Positions 48,401 to 59,416 of a stretch of 64,000 bases of DNA are shown here, piece after piece; position 1 is the stretch's first letter; every line of letters starts with the position of its first letter. The stretch covers positions 1,612,001 through 1,676,000 of the forward strand of contig JAUDYN010000005.1 of the NCBI GenBank assembly GCA_030407005.1, given 5' to 3'. The notes beneath the pieces were generated by a model that was given only the letters and a program-made list of their open reading frames with translations, ran no database searches and had not been told where the DNA came from. Origin of the DNA: Desarmillaria ectypa (Eukaryota > Basidiomycota > Agaricomycetes > Agaricales > Physalacriaceae). A program made the position numbers and the translations under genes.

Positions 48401-50028
48401 GTATCCACCAACAAGGAATACAGACTACGTTATCACCGTCAGTGAAGAGATAGAAAGGAGGGAGTAGTCTGTGCCACCTTGATGAGACCTTTCGAAGCAA
48501 CTATCTGAGCCTTAATGGCAGCTACGGCAGCTAGGAACCGAGGTCGGTTAGTCCTATTAACCCAAGTAGATGCACAATTGACCAACCCTGAATCGACGGT
48601 TCAAACAACGCAGCGACTTCTTCGCTGGAAAATAAAAGTGTGAGCTAAACCAAGAAGATAGTGCTTCTTACGTACCCTGTTAGCTTTAGTTGTCCGTTCC
48701 GTATTCCAACAGCGAGATCTTTATCCAGAGGCGAACCAAACGGTATGAACTGAGAACCATTCTTGTCACGAAATAGACGCTTTGTAGTTTCATCGAAGCG
48801 CTTTGTGATGTGGTCCAACGAGTCAGGCGTTCCATATTTAGAGTTCTTCAATTTCTCTGTATACGAGTCAGAGGCAGAGGCAGTGAGGTAACAACGAGGC
48901 AGACGCACCTTTCAAAAACTCCCTGGCACGCCGGCTCACAAAGACAGATCCAGCAAAGATGCCTGCACGGAATTTAGCCACGGAGTCGTTGACGCCGGAC
49001 GTATTGACGTACAGTCTGGTGGCGCGATTTCTTCAATCACTAACGGATGCTGCCCAAGAATAGTGTAGGAACTGAGGTCGAAAGTCCCACCTCCGGCATC
49101 TGCAACTAAGAAACCTGCCTGGCCGGAGTCCTACAGAGTAGAATTTGAAAAGGTGTTACGCCACAAAATATGAAATTACATTTAGACTTACTGAAAGGAC
49201 GTCGGAGGCTAGGCCGTTCAAAACACACGCATGAAGACTCGCTTCGCCCTCGGTTACAAACCTGATTCGGGCCTTCCCCTCGTTTGTGTCTGGAATGAGT
49301 TGTCCATGAACAGCAGCGCGACGCATCTTCGTCTGCTGGGCGCCTTCCCACCCATTGGGATGAGAAAGGACAAACTGGATGTCATGTTCGACGGCTTTCC
49401 ATAACGCAGTACCATTTGCATGTGTGTCTACAATAAATGTCCGGGTGCATTGATAGAGATATGAGAGGAAGTCGCCGAAGACATGGACGGCGGTTTTGCG
49501 GTATGGAAGAGGGCCCAAGCGCATCCCATTCATGTTGAGCTTCATTGTTCTTGGCCGCAGGCGTAATTTGAATCTAGAGGCTGAGATGAGCACGCGTCAA
49601 CAGCTACAATGTTCAAGTCAAGCGCACAATTCCGCCTTTATCCACCCCTCGTCTTCCGCTTGTGATGCGACAGAGCCCGAGTCCGCTTCTGCACCAGCTG
49701 CCATGACCCTCCCATGTTTATCATAGTACATGACCGACGGTATCTTCGAATTCCCCGCAACATGTTCTTGTCCGGGAAATCTGGAAGGGAGTTAGAAATA
49801 AGACTCGTGGCTGACCTGGTGGCGAACCTCGTCACACCATGAATCATGGGAATCTCCCCCGGCTCGAGGATGGCATAGGAGACCTAGGGAGAAACGACGG
49901 TGAACAAGGGTCCAAAGGGACGTGTATGACGTGCTTACCCCGCTAAAGGTTGTTCCCACATCAATCGCCAAAACCAGGGAGCGGAATGTGCCCGTGTAGG
50001 GTTTTCTCGTATCTGCCGAAGGCTTCAT
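45422..50028 (-). CDS. HSPA12-like Hsp70 with a long disordered C-terminal tail
   Basis: Actin-fold ATPase of the divergent Hsp70 group expanded in Agaricomycetes. It starts MKPSADTRKPYTGTFRSLVL, then AIDVGTTFSGVSYAILEPGE (phosphate 1), LGPLPYRKTAVHVFGDFLSY, FVTEGEASLHACVLNGLAS, VADAGGGTFDLSSYTILG (phosphate 2), EIAPPDCIFAGSVFVSRRAR (across an intron) and KAVADGAIGFYCDHHVSARI. The usual family end follows: ADNFSTLCLVRADLSPLSGI, HFGLTEFKARIKWVDN and GTVKYGPASIIYNERGHRAE. Instead of stopping, the last exon runs on in the same frame as EEEPDTNPEDDMTADAQPER and continues about 690 residues rich in Ser, Pro, Ala, Glu and Thr, ending KKNKKNKKKGKK. Splice pairs at the last three introns keep the frame. 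An internal ATG at 47458 could instead start a separate tail protein, but no stop separates the two. Confidence 0.82.
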
Positions 50029-50419
50029 GGTGACATACAAGTAGATGAGATAGTAGGTAGGAGGGAAGATAAGTTTATCGAGAGATAGTGCGGCAAACTT
50101 ATGGTGGATTAAGATCGTGGAACAAGATAGAAAGCAACTTCCAACACGCGGCACGAAGGCGGTTTAAGACGCATTCTTACCTCGAGGTGATGCGGAGTTT
50201 GATGGAATTCCCTAGAGCCTGGTTCCGAAACTTTCCAGAAAAATGCAAGTGCAATGAGGCTGTCGCATGGCGGCCGCATTGTCCAGATGTTTGAAAAGTG
50301 CCAGCTTTCGGGGGGGTTAAACCAAGCGAATCCCTTGTCTTCTCTCGGGAGAGTTGCAGGATAACAAAATCACTGATTATCGCATCGCGCCGGTGTTTGG
50401 CGTTGTCATTTTCGCAACC
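50029..50419. other. Divergent promoter region, Hsp70-like and coiled-coil genes
   Basis: About 390 bp between two diverging starts. Apart from the heat-shock-element-like site at 50223-50240, no further element is clear. Confidence 0.45.
50223..50240. promoter_or_regulatory. Candidate heat-shock element
   Basis: The sequence TTCCGAAACTTTCCAGAA reads as four alternating units, TTC-nn-AAA-nn-TTC-nn-GAA, one base short of a perfect nTTCnnGAAnnTTCnnGAAn array (AAA for GAA in unit two). It is about 195 bp upstream of the Hsp70-like start and about 180 bp upstream of the coiled-coil gene. The match is visible; binding by Hsf1 is inference. Confidence 0.5.
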
Positions 50420-51923
50420 ATGCTACCCACCGCTAACCTGCATCTCAGAGGGCTGTACGATACAACAGTCGAGTTTTTTGCACTCCGTAGCCCCACCCTT
50501 TCCTCACGAGCTGTGTCCTCATCATCCTCTCACGCCGACAGTGACCCTCAGTCTAGGACCCTGACCCCCGTGCCCGACCCTATTGCGAAATTAACACAAG
50601 AGTGCGCATCGTTACGTGAAAGATTAGACGCCGCTGACCGTCGGCAAGGTACATGCACCTGTTTCTCGTCGCCTGGATCAAATATGTCAACTGTGCGTCG
50701 GGAATTGGAAGATACGCGGAAAGAGCTTGTACGGGCGAAGTTGGAGGTATCGAGGCTGGAGACGCGTTGCATGATGCTTGAGAAGTCGTTGAAGGAGACG
50801 AGAAATCTACTCAGGGCAAGTAGCCCTGACAAGATCCCGCAGGGACCCCAGACAGAGAGCCGCCGGAATAATGAGGACAGTGCTGAGGAAGACGAGCTGG
50901 ACGACGTTGATGAGAAGGCTGAGGAGGAAGCTACATCTTTATCATCAGAGGAACAAAGGGCGCAACTGAAGAGCGAGGAGGTGTACATGACGAGGACGGA
51001 CAGTTGGTCGGGCGCTCAGCTGCTCCAAGCGGTTCAGGACCTCAATTCTGAAATTCTCCAATTTGCGGCGGCTGCGGCAGAGCTCTGCACTTTCGACAAG
51101 AAGGCATACCCATCATCATCGAAAGCCACGAATCAGGCTATACAAGATACTGCAACTCGGCTGGGTGCTGATCTGGCGCGGATACTGTCGACAAGAGACC
51201 ATTCGCAGGATCCTATGTTAGTCCAGCTTGCCTTGCAGGGATGTCTCTCTACTTGTGTGGCACGGGCGCTGCTACCGTTCTGTATGGGATTCCCGTCGAA
51301 ACCAGACAGCATATTATCTCAGATATATGCGCACATGTATATGGCCGGTGAGATGATATTTCCGAGTGTATGCGCCATTTCTAAAGATCAGAAAATCAGA
51401 ACCTCAGCCAACATCGTCCAGATGGAGGGCTTTGACGCACCGACATATCCACACGATGTATCCCTATCTTAACGACTACTCCATCAATGAACTTTCCGAG
51501 ACTATGTTTCGCTGGTCGTCCGACATTCTTTTTATTGCGGGCTGTCCGACCACAGACAGACTGTCTTTGTCGACGCGAGAGGGGCTTCGAACGCGATTTG
51601 GAGATCAGATAAAGCGTATAGCAAGGACAGTCTCAAATTTGGCCCAGGTGACGAGAGAGGAGATAATGTCGACGCGGTTTGATATCATTGCTATTGAGAA
51701 CGAGTCGAATTTTGATCCCAGGAGAATGGTAGATGCTTTCGGTGACTATGGGACGTCCAGAGGCGACATTCTGATAACGACAGAGGTGGGGTTACGCTGT
51801 ACTACGAGGAAGGATTTGGTTGATTTGAATACGGAGAGGCCCGGGGGAGAGGTTGAGCAGCGGCTGTTACTACCGCCAAAGGTGGTCCTGGATTCTGTAT
51901 TAGACTTCATGGAGCCTAAGTGA
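50420..51923 (+). CDS. Hypothetical coiled-coil protein
   Basis: Two exons joined by an intron from GTGAGATGAT (about 51350) to ATCAG (about 51400), giving HMYMAEPQPTSSRWRALTHR. The start chosen is the ATG at 50420 (MLPTANLHLRGLYDTTVEFF); the open frame extends upstream only to a TTG. A coiled coil runs through LTQECASLRERLDAADRR and LEDTRKELVRAKLEVSRLET, followed by an acidic linker. The second half is predicted alpha-helical and looks folded: SWSGAQLLQAVQDLNSEILQ, LVQLALQGCLSTCVARALLP, FRWSSDILFIAGCPTTDR and PPKVVLDSVLDFMEPK. Proteins of this form are frequent and often multicopy in Agaricomycetes, but I know no function. Confidence 0.8.
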
Positions 51924-52154
51924 AGGGTGAACGTGGCATACGTAGTGTTTTAGCCATAATGAAGGGGCTAGACGGCGTAGTCCGAGTCCACGACAGCTCA
52001 GTGACATAAAGACATAAAGGAAAACGGGATTTATGACTGACAGGCGGAGGAGAATCGAATTTTCTAAGGGCGCACATCACATGATCAAGTCGCGACGCGA
52101 AGATTTCAAATTACTGTCATTACGCTTTGTAGAAAGGTAGAAAAGACATGAATA

Positions 52155-53743
<1,589 letters not shown>

Positions 53744-53951
53744 TTATGCGTGTTATTCGTACGGAAAGTGAGCAAATAATAGGAAGGATAGTGGGAGGTG
53801 GACGTGCAGGACGCAACAAGAATGTAAGAACCAAGAGCGACGCGTCAGTGTCCTGATTCGGATAATGCGTAAGCGTGACAATATGGACCTGTGTATGTGA
53901 CACCTGTCACCACACGACACTAACGTGTCGTGGCCAACACTCGGAAGCAGG

Positions 53952-55245
53952 ATGAATTCAGCAACGACGCCATCGACGACAAGCTCCCAGTTTATTCAAG
54001 CGGGTACGCATAGTCTTAAGCTTCTACTTCTTCTCTTATTCCTTTCTCCAGACGACGACGATGACTTGGACGAGGAAAGCATCCCGGGATTCACCCATCC
54101 ATCTATGCAGTCGCCACAAACATCGGATAAAGGGAAGGGTCGTGTGAGGGAGCCTGACCAATTAGCGCCCCCTTCGAATAACGAAAGGCTCTCTAGCCCT
54201 GTTCTTTCTGGGAACATAGGCAGCGCTGCAAATGGAGGTACATCTCGGTCAGGAGCGCGCCAGACTGTCGGCGGCATCAAAGTTGAGACACGGTATGTCG
54301 TTCAATTCAATTATGTGACTACCTTCTCAGCAATATTCAGATACTCGGGTGTTGACACTCTTGACGAGCCAGTCCTGACCACTATTGTAAGTAGCTGCAG
54401 ATGTTTCTGCTTCCGCCTGTTCATCGTGATTTTACAGGCCCGAGATCTGCTTTCAATATACTCGAAACTTGTGCAAGTGCTGTATCCTCGTCGGGCAACA
54501 GGTCGCGAAGTTCTAAGGTGCTTCGAATCATTGTCATGCATTATGACATGTTACTTAAATGATCCAGGGATTGGGATCTATGGGGCCCATTGCTACTCTG
54601 TCTGTTTCTGGGAATAATGCTCAGCGTCAACGTATGTAAAGTTTTTATCTGCCTCATTGTTTAACATGTTTAATGTGTCATGACAGGCACCACCCAGCCA
54701 GTCATTGGGTATATTTACCAGTGTTATCGTAATATGTTCTCTGGGTGCTCTGGCAGTTACGGTGCAAGCCAAGGTTTGTAAGTTTAAGCATCCGAGCCTC
54801 CGATACTGAGCTTTTCCGTGATAGCTCCTTGGCGGTCGAGTGTCAGTTTCTCTCAGGTTTAATTGGTCATTGCTAACTAAGCTTCCTGCAGGTCGTTCTT
54901 CCAAGGTCTGTGCGTATTAGGTTATTGCATAGCGCCGCTAGATATCGCCGCCTTGATTTCGTGCTTCGTGCGCATCATTTACGTGCGCGCACCGATTGCT
55001 CTCGTGGCATGGGCTTGGTGTGTATGGGGTAGGTTTTGTTTGCCCTCCTGCCAAGTCTACTCTGAACGCATGACACTTGCAGCGTCTGTTAATTTCCTCG
55101 ATGGAACAAAAATCGATGCGCAACGAATTCTCTTGGCCGTTTACCCCTTGCTGTGAGTACGCGTTTTGCTCTATTCTAGATATTTTGAAATGACAATTTT
55201 AGTCTTTTCTACTTCATCCTGGCTTGGATGATTCTTATACAATAG
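53952..55245 (+). CDS. Yip1-domain Golgi membrane protein (YIPF6/Yip4-like)
   Basis: Multispanning protein of the Yip1 family, which works with Rab GTPases in ER-Golgi traffic. The start is the ATG at 53952 (MNSATTPSTTSSQFIQA); the frame upstream opens only with GTG. After an acidic Ser- and Pro-rich cytosolic part come SGVDTLDEPVLTTIARDLLS and YSKLVQVLYPRRATGREVLR, then DWDLWGPLLLCLFLGIMLSV, the usual entry to the membrane domain. Four further hydrophobic segments follow: SLGIFTSVIVICSLGALAVT, FFQGLCVLGYCIAPLDIAAL, RAPIALVAWAWCVWASVNFL and LAVYPLLLFYFILAWMILIQ, which is the C-terminus. About eight short introns. The order and spacing match YIPF6. Confidence 0.9.
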
Positions 55246-55380
55246 GGCGTGATTATGGTCGCGTATCTTATTTATTGCTTATCGAACATTGGGACCATCA
55301 TTTTAACACGTGTGACTCTCTGCCTGAGCACTTGCGCATAGAATTTCAGAATATTGAGATCAACAGGTCGTCCGGCTCCT

Positions 55381-56113
55381 TTACAGTAGAACCAATTTGC
55401 TAGGATCAAACCCTGGAGCTCCAGCGCCATAGCCACGCTGGTTGGCATATACTCTGACACCATTCTGCTCAAAATCGCAGCACCAATGGGTGTGACCAAA
55501 GGCCCACATGTGCACGGGTGAACACCAGCATGTGAACTCAGTAAGCTCTGGCAAATGCAGAGCTTGTTGGTCCATCAGTGTACTTTGGGTCACCAGTTCC
55601 CTCGATGGTGGGTGCGTGGCGGGTAAGCATGACAACACGACGATGAAGCTCGTCGCGACGAATGGTCTCAACAGACCCGCATAACCAGGCCAAGCCGGTC
55701 TGGTGGAGGGTATTGTAGGAAGCTACGTCAAAGGCATGAATGCGCTTGAAGTCGGTGAGACTCCAGAAAAAGGATATCGAGGCAGTCTAAATTGACCGAG
55801 GACAGTGAGTGTCGGGACACATCGAAGCGAGTGCTATCGAGGACGATGAGCTTGCCTGATGACGACTGCTGGAAGCTGCGTACCCTATTAGTGTCGACGC
55901 CGTAATATGGCCCATGGTTCCTACAAACGAAGAACACCGTATCAAAGCGTGCCAATTGAGCTCGCAGCCAATCAAACAGTCGGTCATCCCTTGTCCAGCC
56001 AAGTCTCACAGCAGAGCAAGATTGGGTGCATTGGAGAGAAAGTCGCAGGCTTACAGAGACTCGTCTGGGCGCTCGACTTCGAGATGAAGATCACTGAGGA
56101 TCTGAAGGCGAGA
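55381..56113 (-). pseudogene. Decayed calcineurin-like metallophosphoesterase
   Basis: Remains of a cytosolic metallophosphoesterase of a type common in fungi. Recognisable pieces are LQILSDLHLEVERPDESL (about 56060-56110), NAPNLALL (about 56000), GWTRDDRLFDWLRAQLARFD (about 55960), VVMLTRHAPTIEGTGDPKY (about 55600) and MWAFGHTHWCCDFEQNGVRV ending in PSKLVLL. The pieces lie in different frames. A TGA stands where a Gly codon of the GD motif is expected (about 55998), frame changes occur before GWTRDD, after FDVSR and after SSAFA, and the GNHE loop reads RNHG, losing a metal-binding acidic residue. The number of lesions makes sequencing error unlikely. No relation by duplication to the phosphatase relic at the start of the window is claimed; the two subfamilies differ. 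Confidence 0.8.
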
Positions 56114-56417
56114 TTGATCTATGGTGGTTATGTAAAAAAAAACAGAGAAACAGATTTTACTGGTTGACTCCGCTAGTATAAGCTCAGGTAAGCAACAGTA
56201 AACTCGTCGACTCGTTGAGAGTAAAATAAAGTGAAGTAAAGAGTAAGGTAGCAAAGATGGTCAGATTAAGAAATATGAATAGTGTCTGTCAGAAAGTTGG
56301 GAAGAGGGAAAGCCCAGAGAGGTAAATAAAGGCAGATCGAAGCTTACATATTTATGTAACCAAACACCAGCACGTCCTCCCTCTTTTTGTTAATGTTCAA
56401 CAATCCAGTTCATTGAA

Positions 56418-57911
56418 ATGGAGGATGAAGGTCGTGATTTCGTGGTGAACGATATTCTTCTCTATTCTTTTCCACCTTTGACCTGTCGCTCAGGTTCGAC
56501 GGAAACGCAAACGATATGCTGTGGATCCTTGTCTTGGCTTCTATGCATCTCCAGAGCCGCCAGTCAAGGCGGAGCTCATTCCAAGCGCGCCGCCGATTTC
56601 CCCTGCTCTTCGTCCTAAAGCTGAAGAACCTATACCCTCGCCAACTATGGAACAACAAGTCTCCGTTCACGATTTTCTGACAACGACAGCAGCGAAAACA
56701 TGGGCAAAGCAGTACCGGTCGAAGCGTCGTGCTCGAGATATGGAATATGCGTCTTCACTCGAGAAGGCCCAATGCAGAGTTCCAAAGAAAAGTGTTGGGC
56801 AGAGGTTGCTTCAAGCGGCCGTCGCAACTGGTGTAGAGCCTTTTGATAGCTTCATGCAAGACATGGTGGACGTATCTACTACCCGTCGACCGCTCCAATT
56901 CCAAGTCGCCACCGATGATGGATACAAGAGCAATAATTGTCGTCAGTGGAGCCTCGTCGATCCCAAGAAAAGCACGCCTTTCCCTCGAGGCGCATCATTT
57001 GCTCCAAAGACGAAGCGGCCTGATGCGGATGGTCCCGTCAGGGTCAAGCTACGACAGCCATTAACGCAATGGTATACTATCAACCACCGCTCGCCAACCA
57101 AAAAACCTCCAGCCTGTAAATCCCACGTCAAGCTCTTACAGTGTCCCCCTCTATCCTTCATCCCTCTCCATGTTGCGGAGGAATCGTACTCTCGCAACAA
57201 AGGTCAACTCCAGTCAAGGTCAGATTATTGCTTGCAGTGGTCATGGTCATCAACTAACGCAAGCATAGACCCACGAGATTACATCCAGAAGCTGGCCGGG
57301 ACTCTTTGACATTTGTAGAGGAACCACTACCTCCTCAGAAATCCCTTTCACTACAGCCAGCCAGTGACATGCGCTATCTCAACGAAACCCAACAAATCGA
57401 TCCAGAGGCTCACTTGCCCAAGATTCTGTCCTTTCACGACCCTCAAGCTGACATTCGAGACCTTCGCTCTTCTTCCAGTATATCCTCCCAACCTCTTACG
57501 TCCGATAATGCTTCTACTTCTAACAAATATCCTGCTCGTTCAATCGCAACTGACCATAGCGCACAAACGATGCGACCTTTGGCTTCTTTTCTCGAGAGCT
57601 TTCTGGGGACTGCACGCGCTGCTACACAAATGCAAGAATCTCAAAATCTTTCAAGACCTAGTACTCTCGCGCGTGGCGCTCGACCTCGTCCCCGTCCTCG
57701 CACAGCAGCTCTGACTCAACAACATCTGACTTTCGACTCTGCAACTCCTGATAATTCCCTTGCTTATGCTAATGGTTCTTTTGTACACGACGACTTTTCT
57801 CATGAACTGGATCTGGAGGGAGGTGATGTGGATTTCGTGGATGAAGCACCAGTCACGAAGAACTTGGCTGATGTGTTGAGTCTTTCCCAGTATCAAGTTG
57901 TGTTGAAGTAG
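56418..57911 (+). CDS. Hypothetical basidiomycete protein
   Basis: Exon 1 encodes MEDEGRDFV and is followed by a 49-nt intron. The second exon opens with a basic stretch (VRRKRKRYAVDPCLGFYASP) and continues through a Pro-rich part to KTWAKQYRSKRRARDMEYAS, SVGQRLLQAAVATGVEPFDS and CRQWSLVDPKKSTPFPRGAS. A second intron (GTCAGATTAT...GCATAG, about 57220-57269) leads in frame to PTRLHPEAGRDSLTFVEEPL and a low-complexity C-terminus ending LSLSQYQVVLK. The basic clusters suggest nuclear location. I recognise no domain. Composition and splice structure support a real gene. Confidence 0.72.
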
Positions 57912-58036
57912 TTGCTCGTGCTGAATGAACTGTGATGAATAAATGTTCTAAATAATAAAAGTCAGTTCGCAAGATCAGTGATGTAACTTCGAACGGCGGA
58001 GTTTGAACCGACTTATACTCTTAAACACTAACTATC

Positions 58037-59079
58037 ATGTCAGATATGAAGGCCTACTTGGCGGAAAAGTACATGTCTGGACCGAAAGCGGACGCGATAC
58101 TGTCACGTCTTGGCCCTCAAAAGAAGAAGAAACGGAAGGCAAACGAAATATCGATTACACAGGCAAGTGGTTACACCGTTCTCGACAACGACGGGGGCTG
58201 GGGCGACGAGGCGAAAGAGGAAGTAGAAGATTTGTCGGAAGCTGTTATTGAGAAGGACAGGGGATTCAAGAAGCGCAAGAAATCGGGAGAAGAGGGCTCA
58301 GGCTGGACGACAGTAAATCCAGGCATGACAAGAGAACCGACGCCCCCACCACCTGAAGATGAGAAGCCTTTGGTAGTGGAAACGGATACTCCCTTTGTTG
58401 GTGGCCTGGTTACTGCTCGACAGCTGAAGAAGGTTCTGCCGCAAGTCAACTCAACAACGCAGGCAGAAGAGTCGCTTACTGCAGAGGAAATTGCAAAGGC
58501 GCAGGAAACAGTGTATCGTGATGCTACTGGCAGGAAGATAGACACCAAGGCGGCGCGGGCTGAAGCAGCGAGGAAGAAGCGGGAGAAGGAGGAGAAGGAG
58601 GCACAGAAGATGGAATGGGGTAAAGGACTCGTGCAGAGAGACGAGGCAGAGAAGCGAAGGCAGGAGCTGGAGAGGCTTAAAACCAAGAACTTTGCTCGTC
58701 ATGCAGATGACGAAGACTTGAATGAAGAGCAAAAGGCCAAGGAACTCTGGAACGATCCTGCCGCTGCATTCTTAACGGTACACTGATACATCTTTTTTTC
58801 CTGTGAAAATGCACTGAATCCGACTACAGAAGAAACGGTCAAAAGGACCACAGAAACCACAATATACTGGTCCCCCACCGCCGCCAAATCGATTCGGAAT
58901 AAAACCAGGGTACCGATGGGACGGTGTTGGTGCGCATGTCAATATCTCGATACCTGTATTCAACACTCATTCATGTAATAGATCGTGGTAACGGATTCGA
59001 AAAGAAACTGTTCCAGGGCAAGAATGAAGTGAAACGGAAGGGGCAGGAGAGCTACCAGTGGAGTGTAGATGATATGTAA
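58037..59079 (+). CDS. BUD13: Pre-mRNA splicing factor Bud13 (RES complex)
   Basis: Subunit of the RES complex (with Snu17 and Pml1), which helps spliceosome activation and nuclear pre-mRNA retention. It starts [20 protein letters not shown] with KKKKRKANE soon after. The middle is charged and includes [20 protein letters not shown]. The family signature follows: [20 protein letters not shown], then the Lys/Glu helix [20 protein letters not shown] and [20 protein letters not shown]. Introns after AFLT and after YRWD lead to [17 protein letters not shown] and the conserved end [20 protein letters not shown] followed by YQWSVDDM, the segment that binds Snu17. Complete. Confidence 0.94.
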
Positions 59080-59416
59080 GATTTAAGTACGAGTCAATAA
59101 CAATGACGCATTGCCATCAATCCGACCGCGTGATGTCGACACACGTTTGTCCACCATGAACTGCTGCTGCGACTCAAAACCAACCAACTCCGCGTGCTTT
59201 CCGTTTGCTTTTCATCAAATTTTTCAGCCTAATAATTTTTATCCGATTTGTCGTCGCTTTGGGCTGACGATTCAGTTCATGGCACTGCAAACGTGCACTT
59301 ACGTTCCTTAAATCTGTCGAATAGTGTTGCCGGTCATCATTACAACGTGGTTACGTATCCGAAGCTGCCTTATATATAGTAATATGGACCTATCTGTGCT
59401 TGGACTACGCTCTATC
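59080..59416. promoter_or_regulatory. Intergenic region with TATA box of the alkaline phosphatase gene
   Basis: A TATATATA box at 59371-59378 lies about 40 bp upstream of the ATG at 59417. Transcription would be expected to start some 25-35 bp after the box, beyond the ATG at 59384. This favours 59417 as the start codon. The rest of the region shows no gene. Confidence 0.45.

Noticed and set aside
50354..50419. 22 extra N-terminal codons on the coiled-coil protein at 50.4 kb
   Set aside because: They depend on a TTG start; the ATG at 50420 is the first normal start.
58171..58686. 171-codon minus-strand frame inside BUD13
   Set aside because: Antisense shadow of the Lys/Glu-rich Bud13 helix.
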